64,000 bases of DNA from Candidatus Phaeomarinobacter ectocarpi (GCF_000689395.1 NZ_HG966617.1:2292221-2356220), one strand, 5' to 3'; numbered from the stretch's first letter, positions 16,756 through 25,491 are shown. Program-made: numbers and translations. Notes: generated from the sequence alone by a model not told the origin.

Positions 16756-16773
16756 ATAGGTAGTTCTACCTAT
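16756..16773. promoter_or_regulatory. 18-bp palindrome ATAGGTAG-TT-CTACCTAT, likely response-regulator box
   Basis: Two perfect 8-base arms lie between the divergent regulator and outer-membrane genes. Further TAGGTA/TAGGTT copies follow at about 16779 (CTAGGTAC) and 16791 (GTAGGTTG). LuxR/NarL-type regulators bind short heptamer-like inverted or direct repeats, so this cluster is a good candidate for the binding array of the adjacent regulator. Confidence 0.6.
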
Positions 16774-16854
16774 GCTCTAGGTACAAGTCGTAGGTTGTCC
16801 GTACACGGCGCACCCCACACTCTCCGCGAACATCTCATCGGGGAGTTTCAGACC

Positions 16855-18774
16855 ATGTTTGCGCATTACAGCACACGTCTTCAACTTGCTTTGGCAGCCC
16901 TGTGCGCCATTGTTTACGTGGCGTTGCCAGGCACCGCCGCAGCCCAGACGGCTGTGTCCTGCCCCACAGGCATTGGTGCTGGTGCCGTGTGCACCTGCGC
17001 CGGCGGTACGCTTACCATCGTCGAGCCACCAAACCCGGTGTTCAACGAAGCCAATTCATCTGCGTGCGCAGCACCCACACCGACGCAAAGTCTGGGCATG
17101 ACGCCGATACCGCAGGGTGAACTGCAGCAGAGAATTGATCGTGACCTCGAAGAGATAAAGCAGGGACGCGTGCTCGACAGATTCATTCAGCGCCTGGGCC
17201 TGGATCGCGCCCTAGAACAATTGGGCCGCGTTGAGGAGGAAGCGAAGGAAGAACCGGAAGAAGAGAGTGACAATGCGGACCTGCTCAAATCATACCAAAA
17301 CCAGCTGCAGGACGCTTTGAACGACCTGGCTCGTCTGAACGGGAACATTGAGAATCTCAACCAACAAAAAGACGACATCAAAAGTGAAATAGAACGTGCA
17401 AGAGACGATCAGACCCGGCTCGCAGATGACAACAAAACGCTGGCGGATGATCGCGCCAACGAACAGGTCAACCAAGAAGCATTGAAAGAAAAGCTGGCTG
17501 ACTACGAGTCCGGCACCGAGCAATACGACAAAGCATTTTCAGCCTACCAAACAGCCTTGCAGAACCAGAGCTACTGGCAGTCGATCGTCTCCAACTACGG
17601 GAAGCTATCCATCCAGGATGCCCAAGACCTGCTCAACCGAGGCATCGGATTGAAAGCCGCAACAAACTACCTAAGCGCGGCAAACCTCCGTGTTCAAGTA
17701 GCCGCCAATGATCTGGCTGCGGCAAAAGCCGCCCATCCTGAAGCAGAGGCGGGACGGAAGCGCATTGAAACTGAAATCTCGCAGTCTCAGGACCGCATCA
17801 CGACGATCAACAACACAATCGCCAGCAATGAAAACAAGATAGAAGCCCTCAGCGGCGACATTGTTGACCTGGAGGCTGCAATCAATATGGCTGATGGCAC
17901 CATCAACTCCATCCGCCGGATCGAGATACCGCCGGTACAAGCCAGGATCGCAAAACTGAAGAGCCTCATTGCGGCCCTCAAATCGGACAACCAGTTTGCA
18001 GGTCCCGGTACAGGCCCCTTCGATGCGCTGCGCAGTCGTGGCATTGAGCTCTTTGTGGCAACCGGATATCGGGCCACAACCGACAAGCAGGTTGGACGTA
18101 ATGTGGAGGCAGACGACGTCAATGTGTCCGCAGGCATTCAGGCGCGCTTCACAGAGCGCCTGGTTGCTGGCTTGGGGATCAACGTCGCCGTTTCGGACAG
18201 TGACGATAAGACCGGTACGGGCACATCTACAGACAGCACCTCAGTGGCCATCGCGCCTTATGCCGTCTATCAGCTGGATGAAGGACTGGCTGCGACGGGC
18301 TCTCTTGTGTATGCGCGAACCAAAAACGATATCACCCGCGCGGGTATCGCGAACGCAGACTATCTGTCTCACACCTATGGCGGCGCAATTGGCTTGAGCG
18401 CGCAACGCCGCCTCAGCCAGTGGATTGCCATAACCGGCGGCATCAATCAGTCCTATTTTCACACCAGCAGTGACGGATACACAGACACCATAGGACTGAC
18501 GATTTCAGACTCCAGCACCAACACCGCAACGTCGTCCCTCGCCGGCCGCATGGATATCTTTCCGGCCGACGGCTGGCGTGTCTTTGGCGGGACGAGCGTG
18601 AACTACGCAACCATTGAACTGGCAAATGATCTTGATCGGTTGGACGCCTCCATATCAGGAGGCATCGAACGTAACTGGGGCAACGCCTCCGTGCTTGCTC
18701 AAGTCAACCACCTCGCCTTCCGCAATAATCTGGACACCACCGGCGTCTCACTGCAGCTGCGTGTGCCCTGGTAG
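16855..18774 (+). CDS. Outer-membrane protein with periplasmic/surface coiled coil and autotransporter-like beta-barrel
   Basis: A 639-aa protein. The signal peptide ends near GTAAAQ (about residue 31). A Cys-containing segment follows (33-80, CPTGIG, CTCAGG), then a long coiled coil (about 125-385) rich in Asp/Glu/Lys/Gln heptads. The C-terminal 250 residues form alternating strands ending LQLRVPW, an aromatic-terminated barrel of the autotransporter/OmpA-like kind. The start has GGGGAG upstream. The stop TAG abuts the ATG of a metzincin lipoprotein gene. I infer an adhesin or surface structural role. No recognised adhesin domain is seen. Confidence 0.72.
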   Translation: MFAHYSTRLQLALAALCAIVYVALPGTAAAQTAVSCPTGIGAGAVCTCAGGTLTIVEPPNPVFNEANSSACAAPTPTQSLGMTPIPQGELQQRIDRDLEEIKQGRVLDRFIQRLGLDRALEQLGRVEEEAKEEPEEESDNADLLKSYQNQLQDALNDLARLNGNIENLNQQKDDIKSEIERARDDQTRLADDNKTLADDRANEQVNQEALKEKLADYESGTEQYDKAFSAYQTALQNQSYWQSIVSNYGKLSIQDAQDLLNRGIGLKAATNYLSAANLRVQVAANDLAAAKAAHPEAEAGRKRIETEISQSQDRITTINNTIASNENKIEALSGDIVDLEAAINMADGTINSIRRIEIPPVQARIAKLKSLIAALKSDNQFAGPGTGPFDALRSRGIELFVATGYRATTDKQVGRNVEADDVNVSAGIQARFTERLVAGLGINVAVSDSDDKTGTGTSTDSTSVAIAPYAVYQLDEGLAATGSLVYARTKNDITRAGIANADYLSHTYGGAIGLSAQRRLSQWIAITGGINQSYFHTSSDGYTDTIGLTISDSSTNTATSSLAGRMDIFPADGWRVFGGTSVNYATIELANDLDRLDASISGGIERNWGNASVLAQVNHLAFRNNLDTTGVSLQLRVPW

Positions 18775-19290
18775 ATGCGCCACTGGCCGAAATATGTGGC
18801 TCTGGGCATCCTCCTGCTCACAACAGGATGTGCGGGACAGGCATCGCTTTCCGACACCGCACCCAAGGTGCACGTGTCAATCGAGGCGGCTGCAGCTTGG
18901 CCCGCCGGTGCGGTGCAGTCTCAACTCAAATCCGCAACACGCCGATATGCTCAGTGCGGCATAAGGCTCGAAACACATCTGCTAAAAGCAACGAAGCCAG
19001 ATCTTCCAAAAGTTCGTTTCGTCGCGTCACTGCCTCCCGTCGCCGGCAAAGCCGTTGAAGGCCGCGCCTTTGATCTCGATGGCCAGTCCATTGTCGAGAT
19101 TGCGTGGATGGATGCCTCGGGCACTGCCCTCGACCACAGGCAGACACTCGCCCACGAGCTTGGCCATGTGCTGGGCCTGCGCCACACGCCGCTCCACAGC
19201 ATCAACCTGATGTCACCCCATGGCTGCGAGCTGTGCAGTTTTACCCCAAGCCAGTGCGATACGCTCCGGCGAAACATGCAGCGCCTCTAG
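18775..19290 (+). CDS. Metzincin-type metalloprotease lipoprotein
   Basis: A 171-aa protein. The lipobox LTTGC (Cys19) marks a lipoprotein. The residue after Cys is Ala, so there is no Asp retention signal and outer-membrane sorting is expected. The zinc motif HELGHVLGLRH at 127-137 has the three metzincin histidines (127, 131, 137) and catalytic Glu128. Met146 in INLMSP fits the Met-turn. Cys61, 151, 154 and 161 could form disulfides. It is very short for a metzincin. The start codon follows the upstream stop directly, indicating translational coupling to the coiled-coil barrel protein, a possible substrate. Confidence 0.82.
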   Translation: MRHWPKYVALGILLLTTGCAGQASLSDTAPKVHVSIEAAAAWPAGAVQSQLKSATRRYAQCGIRLETHLLKATKPDLPKVRFVASLPPVAGKAVEGRAFDLDGQSIVEIAWMDASGTALDHRQTLAHELGHVLGLRHTPLHSINLMSPHGCELCSFTPSQCDTLRRNMQRL

Positions 19291-19488
19291 TCAGGACGAT
19301 TGCAAAAGGGCCCTGCGCGGCGTGTTTTACACAACCAAAGCAGCAATCGCTCGGGCGCGGCCATGCGCAAGCAAAGCATGCCGCTACGTAAATTGTCCCC
19401 TCACCTTATCCGCTGGCATAGGCACACACCCCGACCTATATTTTTGGTCAGTTCACTATCCAAAAAACCAGGGCGGACCAGACACATC

Positions 19489-20856
19489 ATGCGACTTGTC
19501 AGCGACGACATCCTCACCGACAGCAACCGTCAACGCCCTACTTTTGATGCGGTCTATCCCGAGCTCAAGGAATTCGAGCTGTGGAACCCGGCTTCCTGGA
19601 CCCAGGGCCACCCCCACGAATTTTACAAGACCATGCGCGAGAGCGCCCCGGTCATGTGGTCGGACATTCGCAAGGGCGGCGACGGCTTCTGGTCTGTCAG
19701 CCGCTATGACGACCTCAAGGCCGTCGAACTTGCGCCCACTGTGTTTTCATCAGAGCGCGGCAGCATCAATCTTGGCGTTGCGCCCAAGGACAAATGGAAA
19801 CCGGAAAAGCTGGTGTCAGCTGCCCTGAACGCGCTGATCAATCTTGATGCGCCCCGGCACATGGAAATGCGCATCCAGCAGATGGATTTTTTCGCCCCCG
19901 CCTATGTGGCCACCCTGCGCGACAAGGTATCCGCCAAGATCGATTCCCTGCTGGACGATATGGAAAGCAAGGGCCCGGTCGTGGACATGGTGCCGGTGTT
20001 TTCCGAGCAGCTGCCCCTCTTCACCCTGTGTGAAATGCTCGGCGTGGATGAAGAAGACCGCCCGAAGATCGCCCACTGGATGCACTATCTCGAACTCGCC
20101 AGCCAGTACCTCACCAACCCCTGGCAGGTCATCATCAAGGAACCGCTGTTCCCCTTCCGCTTCTTCAAGGCGGTTAAAGACATGTTTGCCTATGGCGAAG
20201 CCATCATGGCGGACCGCCGCGCCAACCCGCGCGAAGATCTGCTGACCGCCATCGCCAAGACAAAACTGTCCGACGAAGAGCTGCCGCAGGAGTTTCTCGA
20301 CGGCTCCTGGCTGCTGATCATCTTTGCCGGCAACGATACCAGCCGGAACTCCCTGTCCGGCACCATCCGCCTGATGACCGAGTTCCCTGACCAGCGTCAG
20401 ATGGTGCTCGATGACCCGTCGCTCATCCCGCGCATGTCGCAGGAAGCCCTGCGCATGATTTCGCCCGTGCGCCACATGCGCCGCACCGCCGTTGAAGACA
20501 CTGAGATAAACGGACAGCGCATCGCCAAGGATGAAAAGGTGGTTCTGTGGTACGGCGCCGCCAACCGCGACCCCAGCATGTTCCCGGACCCGGACCGCTT
20601 CGACATGATGCGCGACAGTGTGGACAAGCATCTGGCATTCGGACACGGCGTCCACAAATGCCTCGGCAGCCGCATCGCCCAGATGCAGCTACGTCTGTCT
20701 TATGAGCGCATTTTTGACCGCTACCCCAACATCACCTGGACCGGCCACCAGAAGGTCGCCCCCAACGCGCTGGTGCACGCCATCTCAAGCCTGAAAGTCA
20801 ATCTCTACGGCACCGATGGCACGCGTCCAACGCAGGTGCAGGTCAAGGCTGCCTAA
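19489..20856 (+). CDS. Cytochrome P450
   Basis: A 455-aa soluble P450 monooxygenase. The oxygen-activation I-helix motif AGNDTS is at 280-285, ExxR at 319-322 (EALR), and the haem loop FGHGVHKCLG has Cys391 as thiolate ligand. The LDAPRHMEMR segment near 119-128 resembles the bacterial CYP125/142/124 and CYP153-like groups that act on steroids, terpenoids or alkanes. The substrate is not predictable. The start chosen is the ATG that begins the conserved region. The frame is open further upstream without homology-like sequence. It is convergent with an acyl-CoA dehydrogenase. No ferredoxin gene is nearby. Confidence 0.92.
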   Translation: MRLVSDDILTDSNRQRPTFDAVYPELKEFELWNPASWTQGHPHEFYKTMRESAPVMWSDIRKGGDGFWSVSRYDDLKAVELAPTVFSSERGSINLGVAPKDKWKPEKLVSAALNALINLDAPRHMEMRIQQMDFFAPAYVATLRDKVSAKIDSLLDDMESKGPVVDMVPVFSEQLPLFTLCEMLGVDEEDRPKIAHWMHYLELASQYLTNPWQVIIKEPLFPFRFFKAVKDMFAYGEAIMADRRANPREDLLTAIAKTKLSDEELPQEFLDGSWLLIIFAGNDTSRNSLSGTIRLMTEFPDQRQMVLDDPSLIPRMSQEALRMISPVRHMRRTAVEDTEINGQRIAKDEKVVLWYGAANRDPSMFPDPDRFDMMRDSVDKHLAFGHGVHKCLGSRIAQMQLRLSYERIFDRYPNITWTGHQKVAPNALVHAISSLKVNLYGTDGTRPTQVQVKAA

Positions 20857-20879
20857 GCCCGACCTGACCGGCTTACGCA

Positions 20880-22100
20880 TCAGCTGCCGAAGCGTTCAAT
20901 CACCATCTTGCCCAGAGTCATCAGATGCACCTGGTCGGGCCCGTCTGCCTGGCGGCACCAGCGGGCATAATTGTAGTGCTCGGCCATGGGGTAATCCTCC
21001 GTCAGGCCGCCCGCGCCATGCATCTGCATGCAGCGATCAATCACCGTCTGCATCATGATCGGCACCTGCGTCTTGGTCGCCGCAATCAGGTCACGGCTTT
21101 CCTGCGCACCTTTTTCGTCCATGGACTGCGCCGTGCGATGCACCAGCAGCCGTGCCATCTCGATTTCCGAAAATGACTTGGCAATCTCTTCGCGCACGGA
21201 TTGATGCTTGGCCAGCGGACGCCCAAACGTCTCGCGGTTGAGCACCCGATGGCACGCCAGTTCCAGCGACCGCTGCCCGGCGCCGATCAAGCGCATGCAG
21301 TGGTGCATACGTCCTGGCCCAAGCCGCCCCTGAGCAATCTCGAAGCCGCGGCCTTCGCCCAGCAACACATTGTCCGCAGGTACCCGCACATTCTCGAACA
21401 CGATTTCCGCATGGCCGATGGGCGCGTCGTCATAGCCAAGCGTTGAAAGCGGGCGCACAAGCGTGATGCCCGGTGTGTCCTTGGGCACCAACACCTGCGT
21501 CTGCTGCTTGTGACGGTTTTCATTGTCCGGGTCAGACTTGCCCATGACGATGAAGATCTGCGTGCGCTCATACATGGCATTGGTGATGAACCACTTGCGC
21601 CCGTTGAGCACCCACTCATCGCCCTCGCGCAGAATGGAAAACTGAATGTTGGTGGCGTCACTCGACGCCACATCCGGTTCCGTCATCGCATAGGACGAGC
21701 GGATATCGCCTGCCAGCAACGGCTTCAGCCACTGCTCCTGCTGCGCCGGCGTCGCATATTTCATGAACACTTCCATGTTGCCGGTATCAGGCGCATTGCA
21801 GTTGAACACTTCAGGGGCCCAGATGACCCGGCCCATGATTTCGGCCAGCGGCGCATACTCAAAATTGCTGATGCCCCCATGCTCCGAATACTGAGCAAAT
21901 TCCGGCGGTACGAACAGGTTCCATAACCCTTCTGCCCGCGCCTTGGCCTTCAGCTCATCCATCAACGGCAACGGCGCAAACCGGTTGGGCGCCGCGGCCA
22001 GAGCTTCCGCATAGGCTTTTTCATTGGGATAGATATGCGCATCCATGAAGGCGCGCAGCTTGTCCTGAAGAACAAGAGAGGTGTCGCTGTAGTTGTACAT
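20880..22100 (-). CDS. Acyl-CoA dehydrogenase family protein
   Basis: A 406-aa flavoprotein that introduces a double bond at C2-C3 of acyl-CoA. It has the signatures SYAMTEPDVASSDATN and WFITNA, the flavin-binding GRMHHCMRLIG, and the C-terminal QMHGAGGLTEDYPMAEHYNYARW. Length and motifs fit the ACAD10/11-like group. The ATG at 22100 begins the conserved N-terminal helix (NYSDTSLVLQDKL), and the upstream open frame is not conserved in character. It is convergent with the P450 gene, with 23 bases between stops. Confidence 0.92.
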   Translation of the reverse strand: MYNYSDTSLVLQDKLRAFMDAHIYPNEKAYAEALAAAPNRFAPLPLMDELKAKARAEGLWNLFVPPEFAQYSEHGGISNFEYAPLAEIMGRVIWAPEVFNCNAPDTGNMEVFMKYATPAQQEQWLKPLLAGDIRSSYAMTEPDVASSDATNIQFSILREGDEWVLNGRKWFITNAMYERTQIFIVMGKSDPDNENRHKQQTQVLVPKDTPGITLVRPLSTLGYDDAPIGHAEIVFENVRVPADNVLLGEGRGFEIAQGRLGPGRMHHCMRLIGAGQRSLELACHRVLNRETFGRPLAKHQSVREEIAKSFSEIEMARLLVHRTAQSMDEKGAQESRDLIAATKTQVPIMMQTVIDRCMQMHGAGGLTEDYPMAEHYNYARWCRQADGPDQVHLMTLGKMVIERFGS

Positions 22101-22231
22101 AAGGCCTCGAGGATCATGCTGAATTGCGGATGCCCGCATTTGCCCCGACCCACGCGAGCGCGTCAATGCGCACGACGACAGGCACAAGCCCCCGTTTGGA
22201 GACTCAGTCAATTTTTGGAAAAGAGGGTGTT

Positions 22232-22308
22232 TGGTAGCGGGAGAGGGACTTGAACCCCCGACACGCGGATTATGATTCCGCTGCTCTAACCAGCTGAGCT
22301 ACCCCGCC
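22232..22308 (-). tRNA. tRNA-Met (CAT)
   Basis: A 77-nt cloverleaf on the minus strand. Acceptor GGCGGGG pairs with TCCCGCT (G-U at both ends). The D arm GCTC...GAGC, anticodon stem GCGGA/TCCGC with loop ATCATAA (anticodon CAT), T arm with TTCAAGT and an encoded 3' CCA are all present. The overall sequence resembles an elongator tRNA-Met. A CAT anticodon could also be a lysidine-modified tRNA-Ile, which I consider less likely. Confidence 0.93.
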
Positions 22309-22656
22309 ACACATTTCTCGCGGGCACCTGTCAAAAACTGCCGGAAAACCGGTAATTTCAATGGCACAAAGCGCGGGAAAGACGGGCATATAGACGCCGC
22401 ATCTTGCCGGTGTCAAGCGCACATCCAACCCGCAGCAGATTAAGGCCATATCCCCAGCCAAATTACGGATTGAGGCCTCTGGGACACATGCCATGCCCCA
22501 AAATTAGGCATATGCAACCGAATATGTGGAAATAATAACCTTTGGTCGTGTACAAAGTGTGCAGGGTGACGGTTTCATGACCGAATCACCAAATGGGGAC
22601 GGCCCATCCACTGAGGCCGGGATAACCAAAACAAACGACTTGAGGGGACGAAGCAT
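22309..22656. other. Spacer of about 350 bases between tRNA-Met and the barrel gene
   Basis: It is slightly AT-richer than its surroundings towards the right (AATATGTGGAAATAATAACC), which is probably the promoter region of the outer-membrane barrel gene. No open frame with coding character was found. Confidence 0.5.
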
Positions 22657-23256
22657 ATGACGAAATCACTTCTTGCAGGCGCTGCCTTCGCAACCGCTGC
22701 CCTTCTGGGCACCACAGCAGCACAGGCAGACGATGCCGGCTGGTACGCAAGCCTTGGTGGCGGCGTGAACTGGGTTGATGAAGTCTCAGGCAACGGCGTG
22801 TCCATGGACTTTGAAGCCGGCTACACCATCGTTGGTGCCGTAGGCTATGCATACGCAGACGGCGAAATGGGCCGCTTCCGTGCTGAAGGCGAAATCAGCT
22901 GGACATCAAACGAACTCGACAGCGCCACAGCGCTGGGCACCACTGTCAGCCTTGGTGGCGAGCTTGATCAGTTCGGCTTCATGGTTCAGGGCCTTTACGA
23001 CTTCCTGCCAGACAGCGGCATCCGCCCTTATCTTGGTGTTGGTGTCGGTGTTGTTGACGGCGAAGTCACCGCAACAGTTGCTGGCGTCACGCTCAAGTCT
23101 GAAGGCACAAACTTCGCCTATCGCGGCTTGGCCGGTGTCGGCGTTGCCCTTGGTGACAACGCAACGCTTGATGTTGGGTACCGCTTCACCGGCGTGACCT
23201 CTGATGAAAACATCAACAACAACGCGGCCGTTGCGCAGGTGCGCTTCAACTTCTAG
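22657..23256 (+). CDS. Small outer-membrane beta-barrel protein (OmpA/Omp25-like)
   Basis: A 199-aa protein. The signal peptide MTKSLLAGAAFATAALLG...AQA is cleaved near residue 24. The mature part has about eight amphipathic strands (WYASLGGGVNW, FEAGYTIVGAVGYAY, RFRAEGEISW, GFMVQGLYDF, IRPYLGVGVGV, FAYRGLAGVGVAL, ATLDVGYRF, AAVAQVRFNF) ending in Phe, the beta-signal for BAM assembly. It resembles alphaproteobacterial 8-stranded surface antigens. Its specific role is unknown. It is a single gene with its own terminator. Confidence 0.85.
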   Translation: MTKSLLAGAAFATAALLGTTAAQADDAGWYASLGGGVNWVDEVSGNGVSMDFEAGYTIVGAVGYAYADGEMGRFRAEGEISWTSNELDSATALGTTVSLGGELDQFGFMVQGLYDFLPDSGIRPYLGVGVGVVDGEVTATVAGVTLKSEGTNFAYRGLAGVGVALGDNATLDVGYRFTGVTSDENINNNAAVAQVRFNF

Positions 23257-23280
23257 ATATTCTTCACTGAAGCTTCTTCG

Positions 23281-23312
23281 AAAAGGGCGTCCTGCACAGG
23301 ACGCCCTTTTTT
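23281..23312. terminator. Bidirectional rho-independent terminator
   Basis: AAAA, then stem GGGCGTCCTG / CAGGACGCCC with a two-base centre, then TTTTTT. It serves the barrel gene on the plus strand and the convergent methyltransferase gene on the minus strand. Confidence 0.9.
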
Positions 23313-23317
23313 GTTGC

Positions 23318-24016
23318 CTAGCTGGTGGCGTCGGTCGTCCGGCGGCGAAACCGCATCAGCGTAAAGATGCGCAACAGCCCCAGCGGCTTTTCCATCACCA
23401 GTTCCAGGTCAGGATGATTGAGCACCCGCTCGCGGCCAAATGCCGGATGCCAGCCGATAAGGGCGGCGACGCGTTCAAGCTTGCGCTCAAACCACAACAC
23501 CCACCCATCCGCCTTGGCAAAGTGATTGACGATCACGACTTCGCCGCCCGGCCTGGTGATCCGCGCCAGTTCGTCCAGCACGGCTTCGGGATTGGGCGCG
23601 ACCGACATCACATACATGGCGACGGCACAGTCAAAGCGGCCCGTGTCAAAGGTCAGCGCGCCCGCATCCATTTCTTCCAACGCAGCCACATGCCCCAGGG
23701 CCCGCTCGCTGACCCGGCATCGCGCCAGGTCAAGCATGTCCGTTGAAAGATCAATGCCGGTGATCCGCGTGGTGCGGGCATAGCCGGGAAGCGAAAGCCC
23801 CGACCCCACACCCACTTCCAGTACGCTCATCGGCTCGTCGCCGCCATGCGTGTCGACATGCTTGCGCGCCAGGGCATTGACCGCTGCCACCGCCGCAGCC
23901 CGGCCCACATCCGTAACGGGACCAACAACTGCATCATAAAACCGGGCCCAGCGCGCATAGGCGCGCCGAACCGCATTCTCGTCCAGAGCCTGAGAGTTAC
24001 CTGTCATCTCTTTCAC
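23318..24016 (-). CDS. SAM-dependent methyltransferase, PmtA-like phospholipid N-methyltransferase
   Basis: A 232-aa class I methyltransferase. Motif I is VLEVGVGSGLSLPGY (65-79), with an acidic residue in GIDLSTDML. This motif I form and the ARWARFYDAVVGP lead are characteristic of the Rhodobacter-type phosphatidylethanolamine N-methyltransferase, which makes phosphatidylcholine at the inner membrane. The C-terminus is basic (RFRRR). The start is GTG 24016 or ATG 24007. The enzyme class is secure. The phospholipid substrate is inferred from motif similarity. Confidence 0.75.
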   Translation of the reverse strand: MKEMTGNSQALDENAVRRAYARWARFYDAVVGPVTDVGRAAAVAAVNALARKHVDTHGGDEPMSVLEVGVGSGLSLPGYARTTRITGIDLSTDMLDLARCRVSERALGHVAALEEMDAGALTFDTGRFDCAVAMYVMSVAPNPEAVLDELARITRPGGEVVIVNHFAKADGWVLWFERKLERVAALIGWHPAFGRERVLNHPDLELVMEKPLGLLRIFTLMRFRRRTTDATS

Positions 24017-24093
24017 GTAACCGCAGAGCGTGACGATTTAAAGGGCATGAACGACGAATTGCGTCAGGTCAAAACGGCCAAAGATGCCCGCAG

Positions 24094-25299
24094 CTAGACC
24101 GTGCGCCGTATCCAGCCACCGCCCAGCACGCGGCTGCCATCAGCAGGGTCATAAAATACGCAGGCCTGTCCCGGGGACACACCTTCTTCCGGCGACGACA
24201 AAGTCACCAGCGCTCCGTCATCCGTCGCCACAATGCGCGCCGCCAGCAAACGCCCGGTAGAACGCACCTTGACGTTCACCTCCATGGGGGTGTCGCTCAA
24301 GGCCTGGTCACCAATCCAGTTGACGTCCGCAAGCGTGATGTCGCTGACACCCAGCGCGGACCGTGGTCCGACAATCACCTGCCGCTGTTCCGGATTAAGG
24401 CGCACCACAAACAACGGCTCGGCATTTTCGCCGCCCATTTCGGTGTCGCTGATACCAAGACCGCGACGCTGCCCGATCGTGTACCGAATGATGCCATCAT
24501 GGGTGCCAAGCACCCGGCCATCCATGTGCACGATGTCACCGGGCTCAGCGGCTTCCGGCCGCAACCGTTCAACCACCTGCGCGTATTTGCCGTCGGGCAC
24601 AAAGCAGATGTCCTGGCTGTCCGGCTTGGCAGCGACCTCTAGGCCCAGCTTCTGGGCAAGGGCGCGGGTTTCATCCTTCGGCAATCCGCCAAGCGGGAAG
24701 CGAAGAAACGCCAGCTGTTCGGGCTTGGTCGTAAACATGAAGTAGCTCTGGTCGCGGCTGTCATCGACGGCGCGATGCAGCTGTGCACCCGCGTCACCCT
24801 CAAACCGCTGCACATAATGACCCGTCGCAAGCGCATCTGCGCCAAGGTCGCGGGCGGTTTCCATCAGATCGCGAAATTTCACGCGCTCGTTGCACCGGAC
24901 ACAGGGGATCGGCGTTTCACCGCGCGCATAGGCGTCGGCAAAGTCCGTCATGACGGAATCCTTGAAGCGGCTTTCGTAGTCCAGAACGTAATGCGGGATA
25001 TCCAGACGCTCCGCCACCCGGCGCGCATCATGAATGTCCTGCCCAGCACAGCACGCGCCTTTCTTCTGGACGGCAGCCCCGTGGTCATAAAGCTGCAACG
25101 TGATACCGACCACGTCATAGCCTGCCTGCGCATAAAGGGCAGCCGCAACAGAGCTGTCCACGCCCCCGGACATGGCAACTACCACCCGCGTATCCGCAGG
25201 CGCCTTGCCGGCAATCACAGGCGGCAGGTCCACCAACGGCATGGCCGCACCCGTGGTGACCGTATCCTCAGGCGCAGTATGGGCATCAATATGTGTCAT
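24094..25299 (-). CDS. mnmA: tRNA-specific 2-thiouridylase MnmA
   Basis: A 401-aa enzyme adding sulfur at U34 of tRNA Lys/Glu/Gln. The PP-loop SGGVDSS is at 44-50, the catalytic Cys136 is in [10 protein letters not shown] and the second catalytic Cys232 is in [10 protein letters not shown]. The conserved ATGHYV and RDQSYFMF segments are present. The N-terminus is about 30 residues longer than in E. coli. An internal start nearer the PP-loop is possible because no strong ribosome-binding site precedes the ATG at 25299. Confidence 0.95.
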   Translation of the reverse strand: MTHIDAHTAPEDTVTTGAAMPLVDLPPVIAGKAPADTRVVVAMSGGVDSSVAAALYAQAGYDVVGITLQLYDHGAAVQKKGACCAGQDIHDARRVAERLDIPHYVLDYESRFKDSVMTDFADAYARGETPIPCVRCNERVKFRDLMETARDLGADALATGHYVQRFEGDAGAQLHRAVDDSRDQSYFMFTTKPEQLAFLRFPLGGLPKDETRALAQKLGLEVAAKPDSQDICFVPDGKYAQVVERLRPEAAEPGDIVHMDGRVLGTHDGIIRYTIGQRRGLGISDTEMGGENAEPLFVVRLNPEQRQVIVGPRSALGVSDITLADVNWIGDQALSDTPMEVNVKVRSTGRLLAARIVATDDGALVTLSSPEEGVSPGQACVFYDPADGSRVLGGGWIRRTV

Positions 25300-25474
25300 G
25301 GCGCGGGACTATAGCGCCCGCCTCCCCCGCAGCAAGTCTCAAGCCGTCACGACCCGGCAAGTCAGACCCCCGCCCGGCAGCTTTTGCCGGTCCAGCCCCC
25401 GTTTCTGCCGGGCAAACCGCAGAGGCACTTCGCGGAAAACCCTAAAATTCTGCGGTTTTTCGCCAGCGTCCCGG

Positions 25475-25491
25475 TTGGCCCCGCCCTTGCT
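25475..25491 (+). promoter_or_regulatory. Sigma-54 (-24/-12) promoter of fliK-flgD
   Basis: TTGGCCCCGCCCTTGCT has TGGC and TTGC separated by exactly seven bases (GG-N10-GC), matching the sigma-54 consensus. It lies about 90 bases before the fliK start. Late flagellar promoters in related bacteria use sigma-54 with FlbD, which is encoded in this cluster. Confidence 0.65.

Noticed and set aside
16722-16757. Upstream start of the response regulator (ATG 16757)
   Set aside because: It falls within the operator palindrome and lacks a ribosome-binding site, while ATG 16721 has GGAG at nine bases.
22232-22308. tRNA-Ile (lysidine CAU) instead of tRNA-Met
   Set aside because: The acceptor stem and D-arm sequence match elongator tRNA-Met of alphaproteobacteria better. 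Not fully excluded.
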